Of a stretch of DNA of 64,000 nt, positions 48,332 through 57,158 are shown one piece after another. The notes under the pieces were generated by a model. It saw only the letters and a program-made list of their open reading frames with translations. It ran no database searches and had not been told where the DNA came from. Origin of the DNA: an uncultured Pelagibacteraceae bacterium (GTDB lineage Bacteria; Pseudomonadota; Alphaproteobacteria; Pelagibacterales; Pelagibacteraceae); contig CACCFT010000004.1 in NCBI GenBank assembly GCA_902545405.1, positions 1 to 64,000 on the forward strand, given 5' to 3'. Position 1 is the stretch's first letter. Every line of letters begins with the position of its first letter. The position numbers were made by a program, and so were the translations under genes.

Positions 48332-48907
48332 ATGAATGACTATTTGCAATCAATTATTGATAGGGATCCAGCAGCAAGATCTAAGTTAAGTGTAATATTA
48401 ACGTACCCTGGCGTTAAGGCTGTATTTTTTCACAGAATTGCAAATTTTTTTGCTACTGCAAAATTTGATCTTATCGCAAGAATAATTTCTCAATTTTCGA
48501 GATTTTTAACTGGTATTGAAATTCATCCAAGAGCTAAGATAGGTAAAAATTTATTTATTGATCACGGTATGGGCGTTGTTATAGGTGAAACTTCTGACAT
48601 TGCAGATAACGTAACAATTTATCATATGGTTACTTTAGGTGGAATATCTCCAAGCATAAATTCCAATGATCAAAGAGAAATTAAAAGACACCCTACTCTT
48701 CATGATAATGTAGTCGTTGGTTCGGGTGCACAGATTTTGGGGCCTGTAGTTGTAGGGAAAAATGCAAGAATTGGAGCTAATGCAGTTGTAACAAAAAATG
48801 TTCCTGAAAATGCTGTTATGGTAGGAATACCTGCTAAGAATGTTGGAACAGCAACTGAAGAATTTAAACCTTATGCTGTTACAAATGGTAATGAGGAAAA
48901 AGAATAA
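48332..48907 (+). CDS. cysE: Serine O-acetyltransferase
   Basis: Left-handed beta-helix repeats; [29 protein letters not shown]. Confidence 0.9.
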   Translation: MNDYLQSIIDRDPAARSKLSVILTYPGVKAVFFHRIANFFATAKFDLIARIISQFSRFLTGIEIHPRAKIGKNLFIDHGMGVVIGETSDIADNVTIYHMVTLGGISPSINSNDQREIKRHPTLHDNVVVGSGAQILGPVVVGKNARIGANAVVTKNVPENAVMVGIPAKNVGTATEEFKPYAVTNGNEEKE

Positions 48908-49908
48908 TGAAAAATTACAAGGATGATTTTATCCAATCAATTGGAAATACTCCTTTAATAAAACTAAAAGCTGCATCTGAAATAACTGGCTGTAACATTT
49001 ATGGTAAAGCCGAATATTTAAATCCAGGAGGATCTGTAAAAGACAGAGCAGCACTTGCTTTAATAAGGGATGCTGAACAAAAAAAATTAATATCTAAAGG
49101 TGGAATAATTGTAGAAGGAACTGCAGGAAACACTGGCATAGGTTTATGCCTTATTGGAAATTCACTTGGTTATAAAACGATTATTGTAATGAATGATAAT
49201 CAAACTCAAGAAAAAAAAGATACATTAAGAAATATTGGTGCAGATTTAAAATTAGTTCCACCAAAACCTTATAAAGATGAAAATAACTTTGTTAAGGTTG
49301 CTGCCAGAATGGCTGAAGAGCTAAAAAGTTCAAATAATCACGGAGTTGTTTGGGCTAACCAATTTGATAATACCGCAAACTCTAAAGGTCACTACCATAC
49401 AACGGGTCCTGAGATATGGGAGCAAACGGAGGGAAAAGTTGATGGATTTGTATGTTCTTCTGGAACTGGTGGAACTATTGGTGGAGTAAGTAGTTTTTTA
49501 AAAGAAAAAAATAAAGATATAAAAATTTATCTATCAGATCCAAAGGGATCATCTCTTTACAATCACATTGAAAACGGCGAGTTAAAAGCTGAAGGTGGAT
49601 CAATAACTGAGGGCATTGGATCCAGCAGAGTAACTGCTAATTTTGCAGAAGCAAAAATAGATGGAGCCTTTTCAATTGAAGATAAAGAGTCTTTGCCAAT
49701 ACTATATGATTTAATCAAAAATGAAGGTTTAAGTCTTGGAACAAGTTGTGGAGTAAATATTGCAGGCGCAATAAGATTGGGTAAAAAATTAGGACCAGGA
49801 AAAACTATTGTCACTATTCTTTGCGACAAATCAGACAGATACAACTCAAAGATGTTTAATAAACCTTTTTTAATTGAAAAAGGTTTGCCTTATCCCGACT
49901 GGATATAA
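48907..49908 (+). CDS. cysK: Cysteine synthase A
   Basis: IGNTPLIKLKAASE; NPGGSVKDRAAL; EGTAGNTGIGL; start overlaps cysE stop by one base. Confidence 0.9.
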   Translation: MKNYKDDFIQSIGNTPLIKLKAASEITGCNIYGKAEYLNPGGSVKDRAALALIRDAEQKKLISKGGIIVEGTAGNTGIGLCLIGNSLGYKTIIVMNDNQTQEKKDTLRNIGADLKLVPPKPYKDENNFVKVAARMAEELKSSNNHGVVWANQFDNTANSKGHYHTTGPEIWEQTEGKVDGFVCSSGTGGTIGGVSSFLKEKNKDIKIYLSDPKGSSLYNHIENGELKAEGGSITEGIGSSRVTANFAEAKIDGAFSIEDKESLPILYDLIKNEGLSLGTSCGVNIAGAIRLGKKLGPGKTIVTILCDKSDRYNSKMFNKPFLIEKGLPYPDWI

Positions 49909-49924
49909 TCACGCATACCAGCAC

Positions 49925-49947
49925 TGTAATAAAACCATTACATTTTT
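49925..49947 (+). terminator. Weak putative terminator after cysK
   Basis: TGTAATaaaaccATTACATTTTT. Confidence 0.5.
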
Positions 49948-49990
49948 AATTTAGAATGAATAATAATTATCTAATAATTAAAGGAATTTT

Positions 49991-50365
49991 ATGAACGCAA
50001 AAGAAGTAGTAAAAAAAGGATATGAACTTTTTGGCAAAGGAGATATGGAGGGATTTATGGAAATGGTACATGATGATATCACTTGGATTTATCCTGGAGA
50101 TAAGCATCCAATGTCAGGAACTCATAAAGGCAAAGAAGCATATATGAAAACCATGATGCAAGTTCCAGATCTATGGAGTAATTTTTCAGTAACCCCTGAT
50201 ATGATGATAAGTGAGGGGAATAAAGTGTTTGTTAAAGCAATTGCTAAGGCAGATGGCATGGATACTATTTTTGGTCATTATTTTGAAGTAAGCGATGATC
50301 GTAAACTGACATTGTTTATTGCGTTTGACGACACACTAAGCATGTTCAATGCAATGAAAAAGTAA
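49991..50365 (+). CDS. SnoaL/NTF2-like ketosteroid isomerase-related protein
   Basis: VVKKGYELFGKGDMEGFMEMVHDDITWIYPG... pattern. Confidence 0.75.
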   Translation: MNAKEVVKKGYELFGKGDMEGFMEMVHDDITWIYPGDKHPMSGTHKGKEAYMKTMMQVPDLWSNFSVTPDMMISEGNKVFVKAIAKADGMDTIFGHYFEVSDDRKLTLFIAFDDTLSMFNAMKK

Positions 50366-50371
50366 TAGTTT

Positions 50372-50478
50372 ATGAAAAAATTATATTTTTTTTAATTATC
50401 ATATTTATGTCGAGCACAGTTTTTGCTGAACAAGGACAAGTTAAACTAATTAGTATTTGTTCAGATTTAAATAATTGA
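50372..50478 (+). pseudogene. Frameshifted short secreted-peptide ORF
   Basis: ATGAAAAAATTATATTTTTTTTAATT...; a T8 run gives MKKLYFF*, adding one T restores MKKLYFFLIIIFMSSTVFAEQGQVKLISICSDLNN*. Confidence 0.45.
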
Positions 50479-50487
50479 AAGGAAAAA

Positions 50488-50886
50488 ATGAAAAAAACAA
50501 TTTTAGTATTAATATTAAGTTTATTTACAGCTAATGTTTACGCAGATAGCCATGTAAAGAGAATTTTATCAACAAGTCAAACAGGAATGGGAAATGATAT
50601 TGTATACCCTACAGGAAAAGCAAAAATAACAGCTTTTGAATTTACTGTACCTGTAGGAGCTCCAGTAACTCCTCATACGCACTCATTTCCAGTTCTAATT
50701 ATGATTCAGCAAGGTGAAATTGAATTAATTCATGAAGGAAAAACCCAAGTATTCAAAGCTGGCGATGCATTTGTTGAAGATGTTGGAATTGTACACGAGT
50801 CGAAAAATATTGGAAATGTTCCAGTTAAAGCGATTGTAGTTGCAATTGGTGTCGAAGGACAGAAAATTATGACACCGGTAAAATAA
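50488..50886 (+). CDS. Secreted cupin-domain protein
   Basis: Signal peptide MKKTILVLILSLFTANVYA; TPHTHSFPVLIMIQQGEIELIHEGKTQVFKAGDAFVE. Confidence 0.85.
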   Translation: MKKTILVLILSLFTANVYADSHVKRILSTSQTGMGNDIVYPTGKAKITAFEFTVPVGAPVTPHTHSFPVLIMIQQGEIELIHEGKTQVFKAGDAFVEDVGIVHESKNIGNVPVKAIVVAIGVEGQKIMTPVK

Positions 50887-50899
50887 AAAGGAAAAAGAA

Positions 50900-51190
50900 A
50901 TGATCATAAAAATAGAAGAAAATATAAAATCATTTTCATCTTGGATGAATATGGTAAAGGCGAATGCTGAAAAAATTAAAGGATTTGGTGCTACGATTAT
51001 TTTTGCAGGTGTATCAAAAGAAGACCCTACAAAATTTACTGTAATCGTTAAGTATGCAACCATGGAAGGTTTTGAAGCATTTAAAAATGACAAAGAACTT
51101 CATGCAGCAAGAGCTGAAGCAGGCGTGGATTTAGATTCAGCAAAGGTTACACCGATGCATGAAGATTTTATGGAAAATTTTAGTGGATAA
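50900..51190 (+). CDS. ABM-like alpha+beta barrel small protein (96 aa)
   Basis: Small ORF, SD GGAAAAAG; KFTVIVKYATMEGFEAFKNDKELHAAR pattern. Confidence 0.55.
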   Translation: MIIKIEENIKSFSSWMNMVKANAEKIKGFGATIIFAGVSKEDPTKFTVIVKYATMEGFEAFKNDKELHAARAEAGVDLDSAKVTPMHEDFMENFSG

Positions 51191-51217
51191 ACAATCAATA
51201 TAAAGAAAGGATAAAAT

Positions 51218-51508
51218 ATGGAAACAGAAACACTAGTAGTAGCTCATTTAAAAGAAGGTATGTTAGAAAAATTTATGGGCTTTATGCAATCAGATGCTGG
51301 TATGGCAGAAAGATCGAAAGTTGCAAATGTATCAAAAACAATTGGAACAGTTGCACCTGACAAAAAAACAGTAATGTTTAAAATTTTTGTGACTGATAAA
51401 GCTGCTCTTAAAGCTTTTATAGATGGAAGCAATCCAGTATCAGCTCCAGTTATGAAAGAAGTTATGGAAAGTTATAGTGTCTACGAATTAAATAAAGTAG
51501 ATATGTAA
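51218..51508 (+). CDS. ABM-like alpha+beta barrel small protein (96 aa)
   Basis: Small ORF, SD AAAGGAT; ETLVVAHLKEGMLEKFMGFMQSDAG, MFKIFVTDKAALKAFI pattern. Confidence 0.5.
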   Translation: METETLVVAHLKEGMLEKFMGFMQSDAGMAERSKVANVSKTIGTVAPDKKTVMFKIFVTDKAALKAFIDGSNPVSAPVMKEVMESYSVYELNKVDM

Positions 51509-51531
51509 TAATTTTTGTAATAAGGTTTGTA

Positions 51532-51822
51532 ATGCCTTCAGGATATATCATATTAAATATTAATGTGTTAAATCCTGAAAATTACAAAGAGTATTTGGAA
51601 AAAGCTCCTCCAACTGCTCAAATGTTTGGTGGCGAGTACATAATAAGAGGTGGCGAAAATGAAGTCATTGAAGGTGAGTGGAAATATCCAAGAACTGTTG
51701 TAATTAAATTCCCATCTTATGAAAAAGTTTTTGAGTGGTACAATTCAGAAATATATAAACCTATCAGACAAATTAGATTAGATAATACAGTATCAAATAC
51801 ATTAATAATTAAAGGAGCATAA
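51532..51822 (+). CDS. DUF1330 family protein (96 aa)
   Basis: GYIILNINVLNPENYKEYLEKAPPTAQMFGGEYIIRGGENEVIEGEW...TVVIKFPSYEKVFEWYNSEIYKPIRQIR. Confidence 0.85.
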   Translation: MPSGYIILNINVLNPENYKEYLEKAPPTAQMFGGEYIIRGGENEVIEGEWKYPRTVVIKFPSYEKVFEWYNSEIYKPIRQIRLDNTVSNTLIIKGA

Positions 51823-51833
51823 AGGAGAAAAAA

Positions 51834-52154
51834 ATGTCAATATTAGAAAAATATAGTGCTGCAATTAAAAATAAAGATGAAGCAGCAATGAACGAACTTT
51901 TGCATGATGATTTTAAATTCACAATGCATAAATCAGGGAGTGTTTTAACTAAAGGTGATGTTATCAAATGGGCAATGAGTGGTGATATCAAGCAAGATAA
52001 AACTAGAATTGTTTATGAAAATGATGAAGTTGGTGTTCACCATGCGTTCGTAACATTTGATGATGGTAATGTAGAAGCAGTTATGGCAGTCTACAAATAC
52101 AAAGATGGCAAAATGATTAGTTTAGAAACTGGCGCAACGCCAATGCCAAAATAA
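51834..52154 (+). CDS. SnoaL/NTF2-like protein
   Basis: ILEKYSAAIKNKDEAAMNELLHDDFKFTMHKSG pattern; SD AAAGGAG. Confidence 0.75.
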   Translation: MSILEKYSAAIKNKDEAAMNELLHDDFKFTMHKSGSVLTKGDVIKWAMSGDIKQDKTRIVYENDEVGVHHAFVTFDDGNVEAVMAVYKYKDGKMISLETGATPMPK

Positions 52155-52751
52155 GTGAACAACATAGATTTTTATTTTTCTATTGGAAGTACTTATACTT
52201 ATCTTTCGGTTACTCGAGCACTAGAAGCAGAAAAACAACATCAAATTAAGTTTAACTGGACTCCTTTTAGTGTGAGAGCAATAATGAAAGAAATGAACAA
52301 TGTTCCGTTTCCTAAAGAAAAAAAAAATAAAGTAGATTACATGTGGAGGGACATAGAAAGACGAGCAAAAAATTATGGATTTTTTGCTAAAACACCAGTC
52401 CCTTACCCTTTAACAGAATTTGATTTAGCTAATAAAATTGCAATATTAGGCTTAAAAAATAACTGGGGTGTAGATTACGTTCAGCTTACGTATAAACGAT
52501 GGTTTCAAGAAGGAAAAGAGCCTGCTGTTGAACCCAACTTGAGTGAAATCTGCGAAAAACTAAACTTAGATAAAGAAAAGATTGTTTCAGAGGCAAGCTC
52601 TGAGGAAATTAATAATATTTATTTATCAAATACAGAAAAAGCTAGAAAAAATAAAATATTTGGAAGTCCGTCATTTGTTGTAAAAAATGAAATATTCTGG
52701 GGAGATGATAGAATGGAAGATGCAATCAAATGGTCGAAGGCAAATGAATAA
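52155..52751 (+). CDS. DsbA/Kappa-GST fold, 2-hydroxychromene-2-carboxylate isomerase-like
   Basis: GTG start; IDFYFSIGSTYTYLS...FNWTPFSVRAI; FGSPSFVVKNEIFWGDDRMED. Confidence 0.8.
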   Translation: MNNIDFYFSIGSTYTYLSVTRALEAEKQHQIKFNWTPFSVRAIMKEMNNVPFPKEKKNKVDYMWRDIERRAKNYGFFAKTPVPYPLTEFDLANKIAILGLKNNWGVDYVQLTYKRWFQEGKEPAVEPNLSEICEKLNLDKEKIVSEASSEEINNIYLSNTEKARKNKIFGSPSFVVKNEIFWGDDRMEDAIKWSKANE

Positions 52752-53079
52752 TATAACTGCTTATATAATTTTATTAATCGCAGTAATTCTTGGAACAGCA
52801 TCTAACAGTTTTGCTAAAAGTGCTCAAGGTTTTACATTATTAATACCTAGCATAATCACAGCAGTAACAATTGTTGGATGCATGTATACTTTGTCTTTAG
52901 TTATGAAAAGTATACCAGTTGGAATAACATATGCCTCTTTTGCAGGCTTATGTATAATTGCAACAGCTGCTGTTGGTGTTATAAAATTTAATCAAGTACC
53001 AAATTTTTATACAATAATTGGATTGATTTTAATTATATCGGGTGTCTTAATAGTTAACTTATTAGGAACAAATAAATGA
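52744..53079 (+). CDS. SMR-like four-TM protein lacking the conserved TM1 Glu
   Basis: NITAYIILLIAVILGTASNSFAKSAQGF; GITYASFAGL; ATG 52744 chosen. Confidence 0.75.
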   Translation: MNNITAYIILLIAVILGTASNSFAKSAQGFTLLIPSIITAVTIVGCMYTLSLVMKSIPVGITYASFAGLCIIATAAVGVIKFNQVPNFYTIIGLILIISGVLIVNLLGTNK

Positions 53080-53411
53080 AACCATTATCTGGTTATATTT
53101 ATTTAGTATTAGCTATATCAACAGGAATAGCTGCAAATAGTTTTGCTAAAATTTCAGATGGATTTTCAAAATTAACTCCAACGATATTATCAATAGCTTT
53201 TATGTGTATAACTATGTATGGACTTGCAAAAGCTATGTCTATGATACCAGTAGGTTTTACTTATGCTACTTATAGTGGGATAACAGTGGCTGCTATTTTA
53301 GTTTTCGGAATGATTAAATATAACCAGATACCAAATATATATGGTTTAATTGGGATTTTTTTAATTATTATTGGCGTTGTAATGGTTAATTATCTTGGAA
53401 GAATTAATTAG
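53076..53411 (+). CDS. SMR-like four-TM protein lacking the conserved TM1 Glu (paired paralog)
   Basis: YIYLVLAISTGIAANSFAKISDGFSKL; VGFTYATYSGI. Confidence 0.75.
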   Translation: MKPLSGYIYLVLAISTGIAANSFAKISDGFSKLTPTILSIAFMCITMYGLAKAMSMIPVGFTYATYSGITVAAILVFGMIKYNQIPNIYGLIGIFLIIIGVVMVNYLGRIN

Positions 53412-54307
53412 CTCTTATTAAGTAATAAAATTAGTACACCTACTACAAATATAATTATCCCTAAAATTTCTGTAATTTTGACTTTTTCTTTAAACATATA
53501 CTTTGAAGACACATAACTAAATAATAATTCTATTTGGCCGATAGCTCTAACAAATGAAGACTGTATTAACGTAAAAGCATAAAACCAAGATAATGTTGCA
53601 AGAAATCCAGCTAACCCTGCTGTCAAACATTCATACTTGTTCTCATATAATTTTTTAAACTGCGACTTTTCAAATATAATTAAATAAATAGTAACTAATG
53701 TTGTTTGTATAACTAGACCAAAAAATAGTGTTGCTATAGCTTTTTCAAAGTTATTACTAAAATTTTCCAATGTTAATGCTGCTGCTCTAAAATATACAAC
53801 ACTTAAACCTAAGAATAGTCCTGCGGATAAACCAATTAAAGTTGTTTTTGAAAATAAGTTTTTTAGAAATAAACTTAAATCTTTAATCGATAATATAATT
53901 ACTCCAATTGTAGATACAATAATTCCTGTTATTCCAAATTTATTTAATTTATCCCCTATTATTAAATATTCAAAAATTGCGACTTGAATAACTTCAGTCT
54001 TGCTCAATGAAGTTCCAACTACAAAATTAGCAAATCTAAATAAATAGAGTAAAACAAATGTAAAAATTATTTGGAAAATTGAACCTAATAATACGTTAAA
54101 TATAAATTTTTTTTGACTTAGGATTTCAGGAATTACATTTAAATCTTGGAAATACAAAAAAAATAAAATAGTCCCGAATGGTAACGCAAAAGCAAATCTT
54201 ACATAAGTTGATGCAATAGTAGATACTTTTTGATTAAGTTTTTTCTGTAAAGTTGATCTAAGATTTTGAAAAAAAGCCCCAGAAATAGCTACAATTATCC
54301 AATTCAT
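53408..54307 (-). CDS. EamA/DMT superfamily transporter
   Basis: 10-TM-like ORF, two DMT repeats. Confidence 0.78.
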   Translation of the reverse strand: MNWIIVAISGAFFQNLRSTLQKKLNQKVSTIASTYVRFAFALPFGTILFFLYFQDLNVIPEILSQKKFIFNVLLGSIFQIIFTFVLLYLFRFANFVVGTSLSKTEVIQVAIFEYLIIGDKLNKFGITGIIVSTIGVIILSIKDLSLFLKNLFSKTTLIGLSAGLFLGLSVVYFRAAALTLENFSNNFEKAIATLFFGLVIQTTLVTIYLIIFEKSQFKKLYENKYECLTAGLAGFLATLSWFYAFTLIQSSFVRAIGQIELLFSYVSSKYMFKEKVKITEILGIIIFVVGVLILLLNKS

Positions 54308-54334
54308 TGATGATTATTAATATTGTATTTAATT

Positions 54335-54350
54335 TTAAAGTCGACTTAAA
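54335..54350. promoter_or_regulatory. Near-perfect palindrome upstream of the TRAP operon, candidate operator
   Basis: TTAAAGTC|GACTTAAA (7 of 8 pairs), 32 nt before dctP ATG. Confidence 0.45.
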
Positions 54351-54382
54351 TAGTCTCATTTAACAAAAAAGAGGGAAATAAC

Positions 54383-55372
54383 ATGAAAATCTTTAAAAGA
54401 ATAATATTTTCTCTAATTTTCGTTTCTTTTGCCAGTGCAAGTTTGGCGGAAACAAAAATGAGAATTACACTTCAATTACCATTAAAGGCTCACTTAGGTC
54501 AGAACCTTTTGGTATTTAAAAAAGAATTAGAATCAAGATCAGACATTAAAGTAGAGATTTACGACTCCGCACAACTTTACAAAGATAAAGAGGTTCCGCA
54601 AGCTGTAGGTTCAGGAGCGATCGAAGCTGGTGTTGCATCTATAACAAGATTTGCAGGAACTAATCCTGAAGTTGATGTTTTCTATCTTCCATTCTTATTT
54701 GACTCAGAACAAAAAGTAAGAAAAGCAACTCAAGCTGGATCTGAGATAAGAGCTATCCTTGATCCTGCAATAGCAAAGACTGGAGCAGTTCCACTTTATT
54801 ATCAAGCTTATGGATCAGCAATAATGTTATCTAATGGTGGTCCGATGAAAACTCCGGCTGACTTTAAAGATAAAAAAATTAGAGTATTTGGAAAAACACT
54901 TGGAGCTTTTGTGAGTTCTTTAGGTGGTAAACCAGCATTAATATCTGGATCTGAGCAATATTTAGCTTACCAAAGAAATACAGTTGATGCAGGTATGACT
55001 GGTGTATCTGGTGTAAAATCTAGAAAATTATATCAAGTAATGGATACTTTAACAGTTACAAATCATGGCGATATCGAATTCGTTGTTGTTGCTAATGATA
55101 AATGGCTAAGCTCATTAACTCAAAAACAAAGAGACGCTATAGCTGAAGCATCAAAAGTAGCTGAAAAAGCTGTTAGAGATGACATGGCTAACATCGAAGC
55201 TGGCGCTTACAAAGAAGCAAAAGCAAATGGAATGAACATTGTAAACCTAAGTAGTTCTGAAGTTTCTGCTCTTAAAAAAGCATCGTCATCTGTTATTGAT
55301 GATTACATTTCTAGAACAGGTGGAGCTGGTGGAGTTGGTGATCAACTTGTAAAAGCTGCAAACAAACTTTAA
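54383..55372 (+). CDS. TRAP transporter substrate-binding protein DctP-type
   Basis: Signal peptide; DctP family pattern (AVGSGAIEAGV, MKTPADFKDKKIRVFG). Confidence 0.88.
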   Translation: MKIFKRIIFSLIFVSFASASLAETKMRITLQLPLKAHLGQNLLVFKKELESRSDIKVEIYDSAQLYKDKEVPQAVGSGAIEAGVASITRFAGTNPEVDVFYLPFLFDSEQKVRKATQAGSEIRAILDPAIAKTGAVPLYYQAYGSAIMLSNGGPMKTPADFKDKKIRVFGKTLGAFVSSLGGKPALISGSEQYLAYQRNTVDAGMTGVSGVKSRKLYQVMDTLTVTNHGDIEFVVVANDKWLSSLTQKQRDAIAEASKVAEKAVRDDMANIEAGAYKEAKANGMNIVNLSSSEVSALKKASSSVIDDYISRTGGAGGVGDQLVKAANKL

Positions 55373-55384
55373 ATCGTATAAATA

Positions 55385-55408
55385 CCCCGCACTTAAGTGC
55401 GGGGTTTT
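55385..55408 (+). terminator. GC-rich hairpin between dctP and dctQ
   Basis: CCCCGCACTTAAGTGCGGGG perfect palindrome followed by TTTT. Confidence 0.8.
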
Positions 55409-55411
55409 CAA

Positions 55412-55888
55412 ATGAATACCTACGACAAAATTGTAAAATATTCTGGCTATTTAGCTTCAGCATTATTTATTATGATAGGCTTTATAGTTTCTTATGAAGT
55501 TATCATGAGATACATATTTAATTCACCTACTATTTGGGTAAACGAAATTTCTCGATTTTTACAAATTTGGGCTACTTATTTAGCTTTAACTTATACTTTT
55601 CATAAAAATGATTTTATCAGAATAACAGTTATATATGACAAAGTAGGAGATAAAGGAAAAAAGATATTAGATTTAATAAGTGCAATATTCATTTTAATCT
55701 TTAGTGGATTTGTACTTTATTATGGATGGTTAATTGCTTACGACTCTCTTAAAGTTGGAAGAACAAGCTCTACAATTTTAGATGTTCCATCCTTTCTTAC
55801 AGAATTTGCGATACCATTATGTTTTGCATTTTTGGTATTAAGAGTGCTTTTCGAAGTACCTAAATACATCAAAGATATAATTAAATGA
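55412..55888 (+). CDS. TRAP transporter small permease (DctQ)
   Basis: SYEVIMRYIFNSPTIWVNEISRFL; ATG 55412 chosen because the upstream ATG lies inside the hairpin. Confidence 0.85.
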   Translation: MNTYDKIVKYSGYLASALFIMIGFIVSYEVIMRYIFNSPTIWVNEISRFLQIWATYLALTYTFHKNDFIRITVIYDKVGDKGKKILDLISAIFILIFSGFVLYYGWLIAYDSLKVGRTSSTILDVPSFLTEFAIPLCFAFLVLRVLFEVPKYIKDIIK

Positions 55889-57156
55889 CAGTAGCAATAA
55901 TCTTATTTTTGTTATTTTTTGTGCTTTTTTTAGGAGTGCCAATAGCATTTGGTTTAGGTTCTATAGGATTGGGTTTAATGTTATTTGGAGATATTTCTCC
56001 TTTAATGATCCCGCAAACTTTTTACAGTGTGGCAGATAACTTTATTTTATTAGCTGTTCCGATGTTTTTGATGATGTCTAATATATTATTAAAAGCAGGT
56101 GTTGGAGAAGATCTTTTTAATTTTGCTCAAAGCTGGGTTGGAAATTTTCCAGGCGGTTTAGCTATAGCAACTATAGTTTCTTGCAGTATTTTTGCTGCTA
56201 TATCTGGATCATCAGTGGCAACTGCAGCAACAATCTCAACTGTAGCATTTCCTGCAATGATTAATAGAGGTTATCACAGAAACTTTACTTTAGGTATTTT
56301 GGCAGCGGGTGGAACTTTAGGGATTTTAATTCCTCCATCAATTCCAATGATTGTTTATGCATTTGTTGTTGAAGAGTCTGTACTAAGTATGTTTCTTGCA
56401 GGAATTGGGCCAGGAATAGTTTTAGCATTATTTTTTATTATCTTTTCAGTTTTTTACGTGAAATTTTTTAATAAAGAAGTTCAAAATGTATCCAGTACTT
56501 TGGAAGAAAAAATTAAATACACAAAAAGAGGTTTGCCAATATTATTAATGGCCTTCATCATGCTAGGTGGAATTTATGCTGGAATTTACACACCAACAGA
56601 AGCAGGTGGTATTGGTTTTTTAATATCATTTATCTATGTTGTGGCTAAAAAAAGATTAGATTTTAAAGGTTTTATCGAAGCTGGTTTGGAGACAATGAAA
56701 ACTACAGTTACTATATTTATAATTATAGCAGGAGCTAAAGTTTTTGGTAAAGCAATTTCTCTTTATAGAATTCCTCAAGATTTATCATCTTTCATAGTTA
56801 CTAATATTAATGAGACTGGTTTATTTATACTTGTTGTTTGTATTACTTTGTTAATCTTAGGATTTATAATGGAAACCCTGTCATTAATTTTAATCATGAT
56901 GCCTATATTTTCGATTTCAATTGCTGCAATGAATATTGATTTAATTTGGTTTGGAATAATTTTTACGTTAATGATTGAGTGCGCATTAATTACACCACCC
57001 GTTGGACTAAATATTTATGTTCTCCAAGCAATTGGTAAAGCAAAAATGTCAGAAATAGCTAAAGGTGTGATACCTTTTGTCATCATAATGTTATTTACAG
57101 TATTTGTTATTTACTTATTCCCTGACCTAGCATTATATATACCTTTTAAATTATAA
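55885..57156 (+). CDS. TRAP transporter large permease (DctM)
   Basis: DctM family (GLGLMLFGD..., AISGSSVATAATISTVAFPAM, PPSIPMIVYA). Confidence 0.93.
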   Translation: MTVAIILFLLFFVLFLGVPIAFGLGSIGLGLMLFGDISPLMIPQTFYSVADNFILLAVPMFLMMSNILLKAGVGEDLFNFAQSWVGNFPGGLAIATIVSCSIFAAISGSSVATAATISTVAFPAMINRGYHRNFTLGILAAGGTLGILIPPSIPMIVYAFVVEESVLSMFLAGIGPGIVLALFFIIFSVFYVKFFNKEVQNVSSTLEEKIKYTKRGLPILLMAFIMLGGIYAGIYTPTEAGGIGFLISFIYVVAKKRLDFKGFIEAGLETMKTTVTIFIIIAGAKVFGKAISLYRIPQDLSSFIVTNINETGLFILVVCITLLILGFIMETLSLILIMMPIFSISIAAMNIDLIWFGIIFTLMIECALITPPVGLNIYVLQAIGKAKMSEIAKGVIPFVIIMLFTVFVIYLFPDLALYIPFKL

Positions 57157-57158
57157 AT

